This document shows, one piece after another, positions 1 through 6,210 of a stretch of 12,357 nucleotides of DNA (the first letter of the stretch is position 1; every line of letters starts with the position of its first letter). The position numbers and the translations under genes were made by a program. Under the pieces are notes generated by a model. The model saw nothing but the letters and a program-made list of their open reading frames with translations, was not told where the DNA came from and searched no databases. The DNA comes from an uncultured Faecalibacterium sp. (GTDB lineage Bacteria; Bacillota; Clostridia; Oscillospirales; Ruminococcaceae), in NCBI GenBank assembly GCA_937917475.1, contig CALDNF010000021.1:1-12357 (forward strand), written 5' to 3'.

Positions 1-69
1 TTGCAGAGAGACGTATATCTCCATTCATGCAAGGTTCAGCATACAGACAAAGGGGTACGAAAAAGAAGA

Positions 70-1104
70 TCAATCGTTGGAATGTGCTGCCTCGATAAAG
101 GCACGCAGCTCATCGTCATAGGTGTTGGTTGCCAGAGAGCAGTCCGGTGCCAGCACAAAGGGGATGTTCTTCATCCGCTGCAGGGTGTTGCGGGTCAGCT
201 CGGCAATTTCCTTTGCCTTGTGCTGACCGAACAGACGCTCATCACAGCCGCCCATCGGGGTGATGGACTTGTCCAGCCACTGCGGTGCGGTATCCAGCTT
301 GGGATTGCCGGTTGCGCTCTCAGGCCAGTGCAGGATGTCGATGGGATAGTGTGCAAAATACTCCGGGTTGACCTCAAGGCCGCAGGCATGGACCATGATC
401 TTGCAGGGCTTGAGCACTTCCATCATCTGCAGGTCATAGGGCTTGACAAACTCTTCCCACTCTTCCTTGGTCAGGTAGGTAGAACGAGACAGGCCGGTTG
501 CGCCGTAGAATACGCCGTACAGACCGGCATCCTCAATGAGGTGCTTGGAGTAATCGGCCATGGTATCGGTAATGTTCTGCAGGGTCTTGTGAACCAGCTC
601 CGGCTGATTGTGCATCAGAGTCATCATCAGGTCATCCCGGCTTGCAGGACGATAACGGCCGATGGGGTTGACGGCGCACAGCTTCTGCAGCACACTGGTG
701 GGGCACATCATGGTCTGGAACATGGGAATGTCCTCTTTCAGACCTGCCTTCATCTTCTTGATGACGTCGATCTGCTCTGCAAACACACCCTGATCGCCCG
801 GCAGAACCGTGATCTTTTCCAGATCTTCCACACCGCTGATGGGGCCCTTCACGACTTTGGGCAGAACACCCTCATAGTCGTTGAAGTCAAACTGGCCGCC
901 CCATGCTTCCTCATAGTAAGAGGCGCGGGGCTGGAGCTTGACATAGTCCCAGTCATAAGTGTTCTGCCACTTCAGCATCGTCTCCACAAAGAGGTCTGCA
1001 CCGCTGTGCTCATTCTCCGTGAAGTGACGCCATGCCGATACCGGCGGGCGGTCTGCCAGCTCATGGTTCAGAACTGCTTCAAATCTTTCTTTTTTCGTCC
1101 ACAT
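70..1104 (-). CDS. URO-D superfamily protein, probable corrinoid/thiol methyltransferase type
   Basis: A 344-residue cytoplasmic protein with the length and fold pattern of the uroporphyrinogen decarboxylase/MtaA/CmuA superfamily. It opens with a KKERFEAVLNHE helix and ADRPPVSAW, a typical N-terminus for non-HemE members. It lacks the RQAGR motif of true HemE. It has His239-Ala-Cys241 (within MVHACG) and Cys322 (within APDCSL), matching the His-X-Cys-Xn-Cys zinc site that activates the thiol in methyl-corrinoid:coenzyme M methyltransferases (MtaA/MtbA). Methyl transfer between a corrinoid and a thiol is therefore likelier than porphyrin decarboxylation. The substrate is unknown, and no corrinoid protein is encoded in the window. 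The ATG at 1104 is chosen because GGAGAG lies 7 nt upstream; a TTG at 1119 is in frame but overlaps that site. A predicted promoter and palindrome lie upstream. Family is secure; the methyltransferase role is inference. Confidence 0.85.
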   Translation of the reverse strand: MWTKKERFEAVLNHELADRPPVSAWRHFTENEHSGADLFVETMLKWQNTYDWDYVKLQPRASYYEEAWGGQFDFNDYEGVLPKVVKGPISGVEDLEKITVLPGDQGVFAEQIDVIKKMKAGLKEDIPMFQTMMCPTSVLQKLCAVNPIGRYRPASRDDLMMTLMHNQPELVHKTLQNITDTMADYSKHLIEDAGLYGVFYGATGLSRSTYLTKEEWEEFVKPYDLQMMEVLKPCKIMVHACGLEVNPEYFAHYPIDILHWPESATGNPKLDTAPQWLDKSITPMGGCDERLFGQHKAKEIAELTRNTLQRMKNIPFVLAPDCSLATNTYDDELRAFIEAAHSND

Positions 1105-1173
1105 AGTAAAACTCTCCAATCGTTTTTTGGTTTCTCAGGTTGATAAGTTGCCAAACAACGAGAAAGAGTTTCC

Positions 1174-1202
1174 GTATGCTACTTATGTCCATAATAGCAT
1201 AC
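1174..1202. promoter_or_regulatory. Palindrome over the predicted -10 of the URO-D gene; operator candidate
   Basis: GTATGCTA (1174-1181) and TAGCATAC (1195-1202) are perfect inverted arms of 8 bp. Nested inside are TTATG (1183-1187) and CATAA (1190-1194), so almost the whole 29 bp is self-complementary around 1188-1189, with one unpaired C at 1182. It overlaps a possible -10 box (1191-1196, read TATTAT on the minus strand) and the expected start site, which is where a repressor would block initiation. As RNA it could also form a hairpin in the EamA 3' end, but no U-run follows on either strand, so a classic terminator is less likely. Confidence 0.55.
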
Positions 1203-1219
1203 TTTCGCTTTAGGAGCAA
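1191..1219 (-). promoter_or_regulatory. Candidate promoter of the URO-D gene
   Basis: On the minus strand TTGCTC (1214-1219) is followed after 17 nt by TATTAT (1191-1196). The -10 matches consensus at 5 of 6 positions and the spacing is ideal. The -35 is weak (3 of 6), which would suit an activated promoter. It lies between the EamA stop codon and the URO-D start and would give a leader of about 80 nt. If it is not used, the URO-D gene would be read from the EamA promoter. Confidence 0.4.
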
Positions 1220-1222
1220 TGA

Positions 1223-2101
1223 TTATTTCTGGTTTTCGTCTCCCTCCTGCCGATTCTTCCGATTGTTGTAAACATAGACCATGATAGAGGCAGCTGCTAC
1301 CAAAGCACCGCCGATCACGGACGTGAATTTCACCGGTTCACCCAGAATGAAGAAGCCAAGGATCATGCTGAAAATAATGCCAGAGTAATTATAGATGCTG
1401 ATCTCCGAAGCCGGAGCAAAGCGATAAGCATAGGTAATAAAGGCCTGCCCAAGGGAGCCAAATACACCGATGAGGAGCAGCAGAATTGCCTGTCTGAAGT
1501 TGGGCACAACAAAATCTTTCAGCATAAAGGGAATGGATGCCACTGCGCTGAAGGTCGAAAAGTGCATCATGACCGTCAGGCCATCCACCTTTCCCTTAAA
1601 GAAAGAGAGGAAGGTGTAGGCGGTGCCGGAAGTCAGAGCAGACAAAAATGCAACTGCCAGCGGGATGGGGTTAGATTCAAAGCTGGGCTGGAACACGATA
1701 AATGCGCCCACCATCGAAAGAGCCAACGCCGGGATCTGGATCTTGGGCAGCTTTTCTTTCATAAAGACAACCGCCAGAATCGTGACCCAGATGGGAGAAA
1801 GCTTGTTCAGGATCGTCACATCACCCTGTGCTGCATGGCTGGATGCATAAAACAGCGTGATCAGCCCCAGAAAGCCAAAGAAAGACCGGCCGAACAGATA
1901 CGGCTGATACTTGGCCGGGCCAAACAGTGAGCCTTTCTTGCGAATGATGATAATTGCAGAAACGATCAGCACAAACGAGTTCCGCATGAAAATCTGCTCC
2001 ATGGTAGGGATCTCGCGGCTCAACCGCACCACAACCTGCATGGATGCAAAGCACAGTGCTGACAAAATCATGTACAAAGCACCTTTTTGTCTCTGAGTCA
2101 T
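1223..2101 (-). CDS. EamA/DMT-superfamily membrane transporter
   Basis: A 292-residue integral membrane protein of the drug/metabolite transporter superfamily, with about ten hydrophobic segments in two EamA repeats (roughly residues 6-138 and 150-280). Each repeat has the family's end-of-repeat helix pair, LNKLSPIWVTILAVVFMKEKL-like in the first and YNYSGIIFSMILGFFILGEPV-like in the second, where a conserved Glu follows the helix. Such proteins export or exchange small metabolites such as amino acids, but the sequence does not show which. The C-terminus is short and polar (NNRKNRQEGDENQK). The ATG at 2101 is chosen because AAGGAG lies 7 nt upstream and the first membrane helix begins soon after. 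An in-frame extension to 2140 would add a basic leader without a ribosome site. It has its own consensus promoter. Confidence 0.9.
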   Translation of the reverse strand: MTQRQKGALYMILSALCFASMQVVVRLSREIPTMEQIFMRNSFVLIVSAIIIIRKKGSLFGPAKYQPYLFGRSFFGFLGLITLFYASSHAAQGDVTILNKLSPIWVTILAVVFMKEKLPKIQIPALALSMVGAFIVFQPSFESNPIPLAVAFLSALTSGTAYTFLSFFKGKVDGLTVMMHFSTFSAVASIPFMLKDFVVPNFRQAILLLLIGVFGSLGQAFITYAYRFAPASEISIYNYSGIIFSMILGFFILGEPVKFTSVIGGALVAAASIMVYVYNNRKNRQEGDENQK

Positions 2102-2182
2102 TGAAGTTCTCCTTAATCTGTTTCCTATCCAAATCTGCATCGCAAACCTCTTCGCTTCGATGCCTTGTTGTTTTCATGTTTG

Positions 2183-2211
2183 ATTATATACTTGTCTTGA
2201 TGTCTTGTCAA
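2183..2211 (-). promoter_or_regulatory. Perfect sigma-A promoter of the EamA gene
   Basis: On the minus strand TTGACA (2206-2211) and TATAAT (2183-2188) are separated by exactly 17 nt. Both hexamers are perfect consensus. The spacer contains AAGACATCAAGACA, that is AAGACA twice with an 8-bp period. Its 12-base core CAAGACATCAAG is also found in the leader of the importer operon. Transcription would start near 2176, giving a leader of about 75 nt. A promoter this strong usually needs repression, and the spacer repeat is a plausible operator. Confidence 0.8.
2196..2207. repeat. Shared 12-mer, copy 1 (EamA promoter spacer)
   Basis: CTTGATGTCTTG on the plus strand (CAAGACATCAAG on the minus). 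The same 12 bases occur at 10779-10790 in the leader of the importer operon, on the opposite strand relative to the gene. It lies between the -35 and -10 boxes and overlaps the end of the -35. It is a possible binding site for a shared regulator. Confidence 0.5.
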
Positions 2212-2266
2212 CATAAAGTTTTTTGATTTTATCCCGATTTTGGGGATCTGCTGCATGAAAACAGAA

Positions 2267-2311
2267 AAACCCACGATTTACACCGTGCTTTCGACGGAAA
2301 ATCGTGGGTTT
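2267..2311 (-). terminator. Rho-independent terminator of the importer/TPR operon
   Basis: The outer arms AAACCCACGATTT (2267-2279) and AAATCGTGGGTTT (2299-2311) pair perfectly over 13 bp. An inner stem CCGT/ACGG (2283-2286 and 2294-2297) closes a 7-nt loop. On the minus strand the hairpin is followed by a U-rich run (TTTTTCTGTTTTC). It sits about 65 bp after the stop codon of the TPR-RidA gene and before the EamA promoter, so it separates the two transcription units. Confidence 0.85.
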
Positions 2312-2375
2312 GTGCTTGGTGGAATGATTCTGAGGGATGGTTGAACCTTAAGAAAAAGTGCAGGGATAGGACAAA

Positions 2376-3557
2376 TCAGAGCGAATCAACCGCTACCATC
2401 AGCTGCAGCTCCAGCAGGTTGTCTTTGCCGGCGGGTTTGGCCTCGACACAGACACCGGCAGCAGAACATCCATCTTTTTCCAACCAGGGATAGAACACCC
2501 GATTGAATTCTTCAATGTTTTCGATGTCGGTCAGATAGGCGTTGAAGGACAGAATGTTCTTCTTTTTCAGGCCGAATTGTGCAAACAACTCATCGTAACG
2601 ATTCACAACGGCCTGAGTCTGCTCTTCCAGAGTGCTGTAGCCGGGGCGGGCACTGTGGCCGGTAAACCAGGCAACGCCGTTATGAACGACCAGACGGTCC
2701 AGACCGTGGGCGGTATCGAAACGCTGGATCAGGCTGTGATCTTTCTGGCTGGCAGCGGTGCGGGCTTTTTTGTCCTGCATTGCGGCCAGATAACCAAAGG
2801 CGCACCACCACTCGGCATCGCCGAAGTTTAAAGTCTCCTCGATCAGCTCGTTGGAACGGGCTTCGTTGCCCATCACATGGTAGTAGTTGGACAACGCATA
2901 TACCATGGTCATGGCATCCAGCCGCTCCGGCAGCATCCGTCCCTCGATCAGTTCTTCCGGCTTGACCCGGCCCTGATACATGGCGCATACACGAGAGTAG
3001 CCGCAGGGCTCCATCTCGATGTCGAAGTCTGCGGGCAGAGCGGCGATCAGGGCTTTGGCCTCCTCGGTCTTGCCCAGACGCATTTCGGTGCGCCACAGCC
3101 AGTCGGTGATGGGACAGAAGTTGATCAGGTCTGCCGGGTTGGTGATGGCGTAGCATTTCCGGTATGCCTGCTCGGCCTTGCCGTACTCCCCCATCAGATA
3201 CCATGCCAGACCCAGATGATACCACACGTTCCAGGTTTCGGGGTGATCTGCCGGCAGCAGACGGGCCGCCGTGGCAAAATCGGCTGCAGCATCCTCAAAC
3301 TGCCAGCAGCTCAGATGCCGGTGTCCCCTGTGCCGGTACAGTACACCATTGAAGGGGTCCAGTGCAATGGCACGGGAGTAAGCTTCCACGGCCTCACGCA
3401 TCAGGCTCTGACCGCTCAGGGCCAGACCACGCTCCATCCAGAGCTGCGCATTGTCGGGGTCTTTGGCCAGCTTTGCATCCACGGCCTTTACTTCTTCGCT
3501 CAGGGGCTGTACCGTGCGCTCGGGGTCTGCCACCTGATGCTGTTTGGAAACACTCAT
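2376..3557 (-). CDS. TPR-repeat protein with C-terminal RidA/YjgF-like domain
   Basis: A 393-residue protein without signal peptide or membrane segment, so probably cytoplasmic. Residues about 24-265 are tetratricopeptide-like helical repeats, for example NAQLWMERGLALSG, AYSRAIALDPFNGVLYRHRG and WYHLGLAWYLMGEYGKAEQAY. They are colinear with the two TPR proteins encoded just upstream in the operon. After the shared GYLAAxxDKK end, residues about 276-393 form a RidA-like domain: RLVVHNGVAWFTG, EEQTQAVVNRYDELFAQFGL, the NAYLTDIENIEEFNRVF segment, and CVEA...LLELQLMVAV. By manual alignment the Arg105 of E. coli RidA, which acts in imine hydrolysis, is replaced (Gly368 region), while the Glu120 equivalent (Glu383) is kept. 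Enamine/imine deaminase activity is therefore doubtful, and a ligand-binding or other role is possible. The ATG at 3557 has AGGAG upstream; an in-frame extension to 3638 would overlap the previous gene. It is the last gene before the operon terminator. Architecture is confident; function is unknown. Confidence 0.85.
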   Translation of the reverse strand: MSVSKQHQVADPERTVQPLSEEVKAVDAKLAKDPDNAQLWMERGLALSGQSLMREAVEAYSRAIALDPFNGVLYRHRGHRHLSCWQFEDAAADFATAARLLPADHPETWNVWYHLGLAWYLMGEYGKAEQAYRKCYAITNPADLINFCPITDWLWRTEMRLGKTEEAKALIAALPADFDIEMEPCGYSRVCAMYQGRVKPEELIEGRMLPERLDAMTMVYALSNYYHVMGNEARSNELIEETLNFGDAEWWCAFGYLAAMQDKKARTAASQKDHSLIQRFDTAHGLDRLVVHNGVAWFTGHSARPGYSTLEEQTQAVVNRYDELFAQFGLKKKNILSFNAYLTDIENIEEFNRVFYPWLEKDGCSAAGVCVEAKPAGKDNLLELQLMVAVDSL

Positions 3558-3579
3558 GCTGCCTCTCCTTTCCGGCTTA

Positions 3580-4386
3580 TCAGCCCTGTGCGGTACGGTT
3601 CTTCTTGTCCACCTTGGCAGCCAGATAGCCAAAGGCAAAATAACATTCGTTCTCGTCGCCGGCCTTGAGGATCATGTCGATGATCTGGTTGGACTTGTCC
3701 TGCTCGCCGTTATACCAATAATAATTGGAGAGGCCAAAGCCCATGGTGATGAGCTCAATGGGTGCCAGATCGTTCAGATCCTTGGGCAGAACCTCTTCCG
3801 GCTTGACCAGCCCCTTGTACATGAGCAGGCGGCGGAAGTAGGCGGTGTTGTCACCGGGGTTGAAGTCCGGCTGGATATTGTCCAGCAGCTTCTCAGCAGC
3901 GGCACGGTCACCCAGACGCAGCTCGGTCATGTAGTACCAGTCGCACACGGCGATCATGGCATCCTCGGTGGTGGTCAGTTCCAGACAACGCTGGTAAGCC
4001 TTGGCGGCTTTTTTGTAATCGCCCAGCAGGAAATAGGACAGACCCAGATGATACCACACATCCCAGTTCTCCGGGATCAGGCGGGAGGCCAGCGTAAAGT
4101 CGGCCAGAGCATCTTCAAAACGCCACTGGGACAGAAAACGGTGGCCCCGATGGCGATACAGCAGGCCATTGAAGGGTGCCAGAGAAATGGCGTGGGCGTA
4201 GCACTCACCGGCCTCACGGTACAGGGAGCTGCCTGCCAGCACCAGACCTTTTTCCATCCACAGATCGGCATTTTCCGGGTCTGCATCCAGCTTAGCCTGT
4301 ATGGCACTGAGCTCTTCATCGGGGGTGTACTCCACCCGCTGCCAGCTGGATACTTCCAGTTCCTGCTTCAGATCACGTTCAATCAT
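3580..4386 (-). CDS. TPR-repeat protein (middle paralogue)
   Basis: A 268-residue soluble protein with the TPR signatures ADLWMEKGLVLAG, GECYAHAISLAPFNGLLYRHRG, WYHLGLSYFLLGDYKKAAKAY and YYMTELRLGDRAAAEKLL. It has no signal peptide or transmembrane stretch. It is roughly three-quarters identical by eye to the product of 4390-5220, starting with a shared ELKQELEVSSW-like N-terminus. It lacks about four residues present in both paralogues (RLIPE--NWDVWY against RLLPEGHPETWNVYY), inside a loop between repeats. The ATG at 4386 has a perfect AGGAGG 8 nt upstream and begins 3 nt after the stop of the previous gene, so translation is probably coupled. TPR proteins usually bind other proteins; a partner such as an importer subunit or peptide enzyme is conceivable but not shown. 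No catalytic motif is visible. Confidence 0.85.
   Translation of the reverse strand: MIERDLKQELEVSSWQRVEYTPDEELSAIQAKLDADPENADLWMEKGLVLAGSSLYREAGECYAHAISLAPFNGLLYRHRGHRFLSQWRFEDALADFTLASRLIPENWDVWYHLGLSYFLLGDYKKAAKAYQRCLELTTTEDAMIAVCDWYYMTELRLGDRAAAEKLLDNIQPDFNPGDNTAYFRRLLMYKGLVKPEEVLPKDLNDLAPIELITMGFGLSNYYWYNGEQDKSNQIIDMILKAGDENECYFAFGYLAAKVDKKNRTAQG
3911..3951. repeat. 41-bp exact repeat between TPR paralogues, copy 1
   Basis: These 41 bases are identical to 4733-4773 in the neighbouring TPR gene and encode the matching segment ending in AVCDWYYMTELRLG. The identity includes third codon positions, although the proteins differ elsewhere. This fits recent tandem duplication or gene conversion. 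Confidence 0.8.
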
Positions 4387-4389
4387 GAT

Positions 4390-5220
4390 TCAATCCTCCT
4401 GTGCAGCAGCTGCTGCCTGATTTTTCCGGTCAACTTTTGCGGCGAGATATCCAAACGCTGTGTAACAGTCACTGCTGTCACCGGCGGCAAGGATCATATC
4501 CACCACCTGATCTGCCTTTTCGGGCTCGTTGTGGTAGCGGTAATAGTTGGACAGGCCAAAGCCCATGGTGATGAGGTCCAGAGGCTCCAGCGTGCTGATG
4601 TCCTCCGGCAGAACTTCCTCCGGCTTGAGGATGCCTTTGTACATGAGCAGACGGCGGAAATAATCTTTGCTCTCGCCGGGCTTAAAGTCTTCGTGCACAT
4701 TGTCCAGCAGCTTTTCGGCGGCGGCACGGTCGCCCAGACGCAGCTCGGTCATGTAGTACCAGTCGCACACGGCAATGATCTCATCGTCGGTGTGAGAAAG
4801 CTCCAGACAGCTCTGGTACGCTTTGGCAGCCTTCTGGTAGTCTCCCAGCAGGAAGTTGGCAAGGCCCAGATGGTAGTACACATTCCAGGTCTCCGGATGA
4901 CCTTCCGGCAGCAGACGAGCTGCCAGTGTGAAATCGGCCCGGGCATCTTCAAAACGCCACTGGGACAAAAAGCGATGAGCACGGTGACGGTACAGCACGC
5001 CGTTGAAGGGGTCCAGTGCAATGGCATGGTCAAAGCACTCCCCTGCTTCCCGGCAAAGGAAAGCGCGGCCCAGCAGCAGGCCTTTTTCCATCCACAGCTC
5101 AGCATTTTCCGGGTCTGCATCCAGTTTGGCCTGCAAGGCATTGAGCTCTTCATCGGGGGTATAAGCCACCCGTTCCCAGCTGGATACCTCCAGCTCCTGC
5201 TTCAGTTCACGTTTGATCAT
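4390..5220 (-). CDS. TPR-repeat protein (first paralogue of the trio)
   Basis: A 276-residue soluble protein made of TPR-like helix pairs (about residues 36-175: ENAELWMEKGLLLGR, ECFDHAIALDPFNGVLYRHR, YYHLGLANFLLGDYQKAAKAY, YYMTELRLGDRAAAEKLL). A further helical part (residues 185-262) ends in GYLAAKVDRKN, followed by an Ala-rich tail. It is a close paralogue of the next gene and a more distant one of the TPR part of the RidA fusion. The ATG at 5220 is preferred: it aligns with the paralogue's start (MIKRELKQELEVSSW against MIERDLKQELEVSSW), and AAGGAG lies 10 nt upstream, overlapping the stop of oppF. A GTG at 5229 is only 1 nt from that site. The 15-nt gap to oppF ties it to the importer transcript. 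Function is unknown; a scaffold or regulatory partner is an inference. Confidence 0.85.
   Translation of the reverse strand: MIKRELKQELEVSSWERVAYTPDEELNALQAKLDADPENAELWMEKGLLLGRAFLCREAGECFDHAIALDPFNGVLYRHRAHRFLSQWRFEDARADFTLAARLLPEGHPETWNVYYHLGLANFLLGDYQKAAKAYQSCLELSHTDDEIIAVCDWYYMTELRLGDRAAAEKLLDNVHEDFKPGESKDYFRRLLMYKGILKPEEVLPEDISTLEPLDLITMGFGLSNYYRYHNEPEKADQVVDMILAAGDSSDCYTAFGYLAAKVDRKNQAAAAAQED
4733..4773. repeat. 41-bp exact repeat between TPR paralogues, copy 2
   Basis: This is the partner of 3911-3951, 822 bp away, which is about one gene length. Both copies are in the same orientation and reading frame. Confidence 0.8.
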
Positions 5221-5235
5221 GGTTTCCACGCTCCT

Positions 5236-6210
5236 TTATTTTTGGTTCGGTTCACAAAGATGGCAGGCCACGCTGTGGCCCGGTGCCACATTGTGCAGCT
5301 GCGGTGCTTCGGTGCGGCAGCGTTCCGTGGCGTAAGGACACCGGGTGTGGAAGCAGCAACCTTTGGGCGGGTTCAGCGGGCTGGGCACATCGCCGGTCAG
5401 TTCACCGCTCATGCTCTGCACGTCGGGGTCCGGTACCGGAATGGCAGCCAGCAGTGCCTTGGTGTAGGGATGAGCCGGGTTGGCAAACAGGGTATCACGG
5501 TCTGCCAGTTCTACGATATGGCCCAGATACATCACTGCAATGCGGTCGCACAGATGCTTGACCACACTGAGGTTATGGGAAATGAAAATATAAGTCAGGC
5601 CGTACTTTTTCTGCAGCTCCTGCATCAGATTCAGGATCTGGGCCTGAATGGATACATCCAGTGCCGACACCGGCTCATCGCAGATCACCAGATCCGGGTT
5701 CAAAGCAATGGCCCGTGCCACGCCAATGCGCTGGCGTTGACCGCCGGAAAACTCGTGGGGGAAGCGGGTATACTGTTCTTCCCGCAGTCCCACTTCTTTC
5801 ATCAACTCCAGCACTTTGGACCGACGCTCAGCAGCCGTGCCGACACCCTGTACTTTCAAAGGTTCTTCAATACAGCGGCCTACCGTCATGCGGGGGTCCA
5901 GCGAGGAGTATGGGTCCTGAAAGATGATTTGGATATGCTTTGCCAGCTCCTTGCGGGGAATGTCGGAGATCTCCTTGCCCTCCAGCAGGATGTGGCCCTC
6001 GGTAGGCTTGAGCAGGCGCACAATGGCCTTGCCGGTGGTAGACTTGCCGCAGCCGGACTCACCTACTACGCCAAAAGTCTCACCCCGGCGGACCGTAAAG
6101 CTCACGCCGTCCACGGCTTTGGCGTAGGACACCTTGCCGCCGATGGCGTTCCGTGATTTGACCGGATAATAGATCTTGAGGTTCTGCACCTCCAGCAATG
6201 CATCAGCCAA
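5236..6210 (-). CDS. oppF: Oligopeptide/dipeptide ABC transporter ATP-binding protein OppF/DppF
   Basis: A 324-residue cytoplasmic ATPase that powers peptide import together with OppD. In order it shows Walker A GESGCGKS (residues 50-57), Q-loop FQDPYSSLDP (Gln98), signature FSGGQRQR (154-161), Walker B VICDEP (Asp178-Glu179) and H-loop His212 in ISHNLSVV. The C-terminal Opp/Dpp extension has Cys285, Cys291, Cys298 and Cys316 (spacing 5, 6, 17), the cluster that ligates an iron-sulfur centre in some homologues. The start is a choice: the TTG at 6210 has GGAGG 9 nt upstream and gives MADALLEVQNLKIYYPVK, matching the usual start, with an 8-nt overlap of oppD. An ATG at 6231 would add seven mostly basic residues (MKRRRRT) but has a weak ribosome site. 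The assignment as the OppF-type partner is firm; the substrate is not known. Confidence 0.95.
   Translation of the reverse strand: MADALLEVQNLKIYYPVKSRNAIGGKVSYAKAVDGVSFTVRRGETFGVVGESGCGKSTTGKAIVRLLKPTEGHILLEGKEISDIPRKELAKHIQIIFQDPYSSLDPRMTVGRCIEEPLKVQGVGTAAERRSKVLELMKEVGLREEQYTRFPHEFSGGQRQRIGVARAIALNPDLVICDEPVSALDVSIQAQILNLMQELQKKYGLTYIFISHNLSVVKHLCDRIAVMYLGHIVELADRDTLFANPAHPYTKALLAAIPVPDPDVQSMSGELTGDVPSPLNPPKGCCFHTRCPYATERCRTEAPQLHNVAPGHSVACHLCEPNQK

Noticed and set aside
1..69. A possible start of another minus-strand gene after the URO-D gene
   Set aside because: ATG codons are present on the minus strand but none has a ribosome site, and too few codons remain before the window edge.
70..1104. 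HemE, the heme-pathway uroporphyrinogen decarboxylase
   Set aside because: The RQAGR substrate motif is absent, no other heme gene is nearby, and a His-X-Cys...Cys metal site is present.
1..1143. A 380-codon plus-strand frame opposite the URO-D gene
   Set aside because: The minus strand encodes a recognised protein with its own ribosome site; the plus frame has no domain and starts at the window edge.
1174..1202. A rho-independent terminator for the EamA gene
   Set aside because: The stem is AT-rich, and on the minus strand is followed by GGAAACTC rather than a U-run, so an operator is the better reading.
3544..6156. An 870-codon open frame on the plus strand opposite the TPR genes and oppF
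   Set aside because: It lies entirely antisense to genes with clear domains and ribosome sites. Its repeated protein segments simply mirror the TPR duplication, and no family is recognisable.
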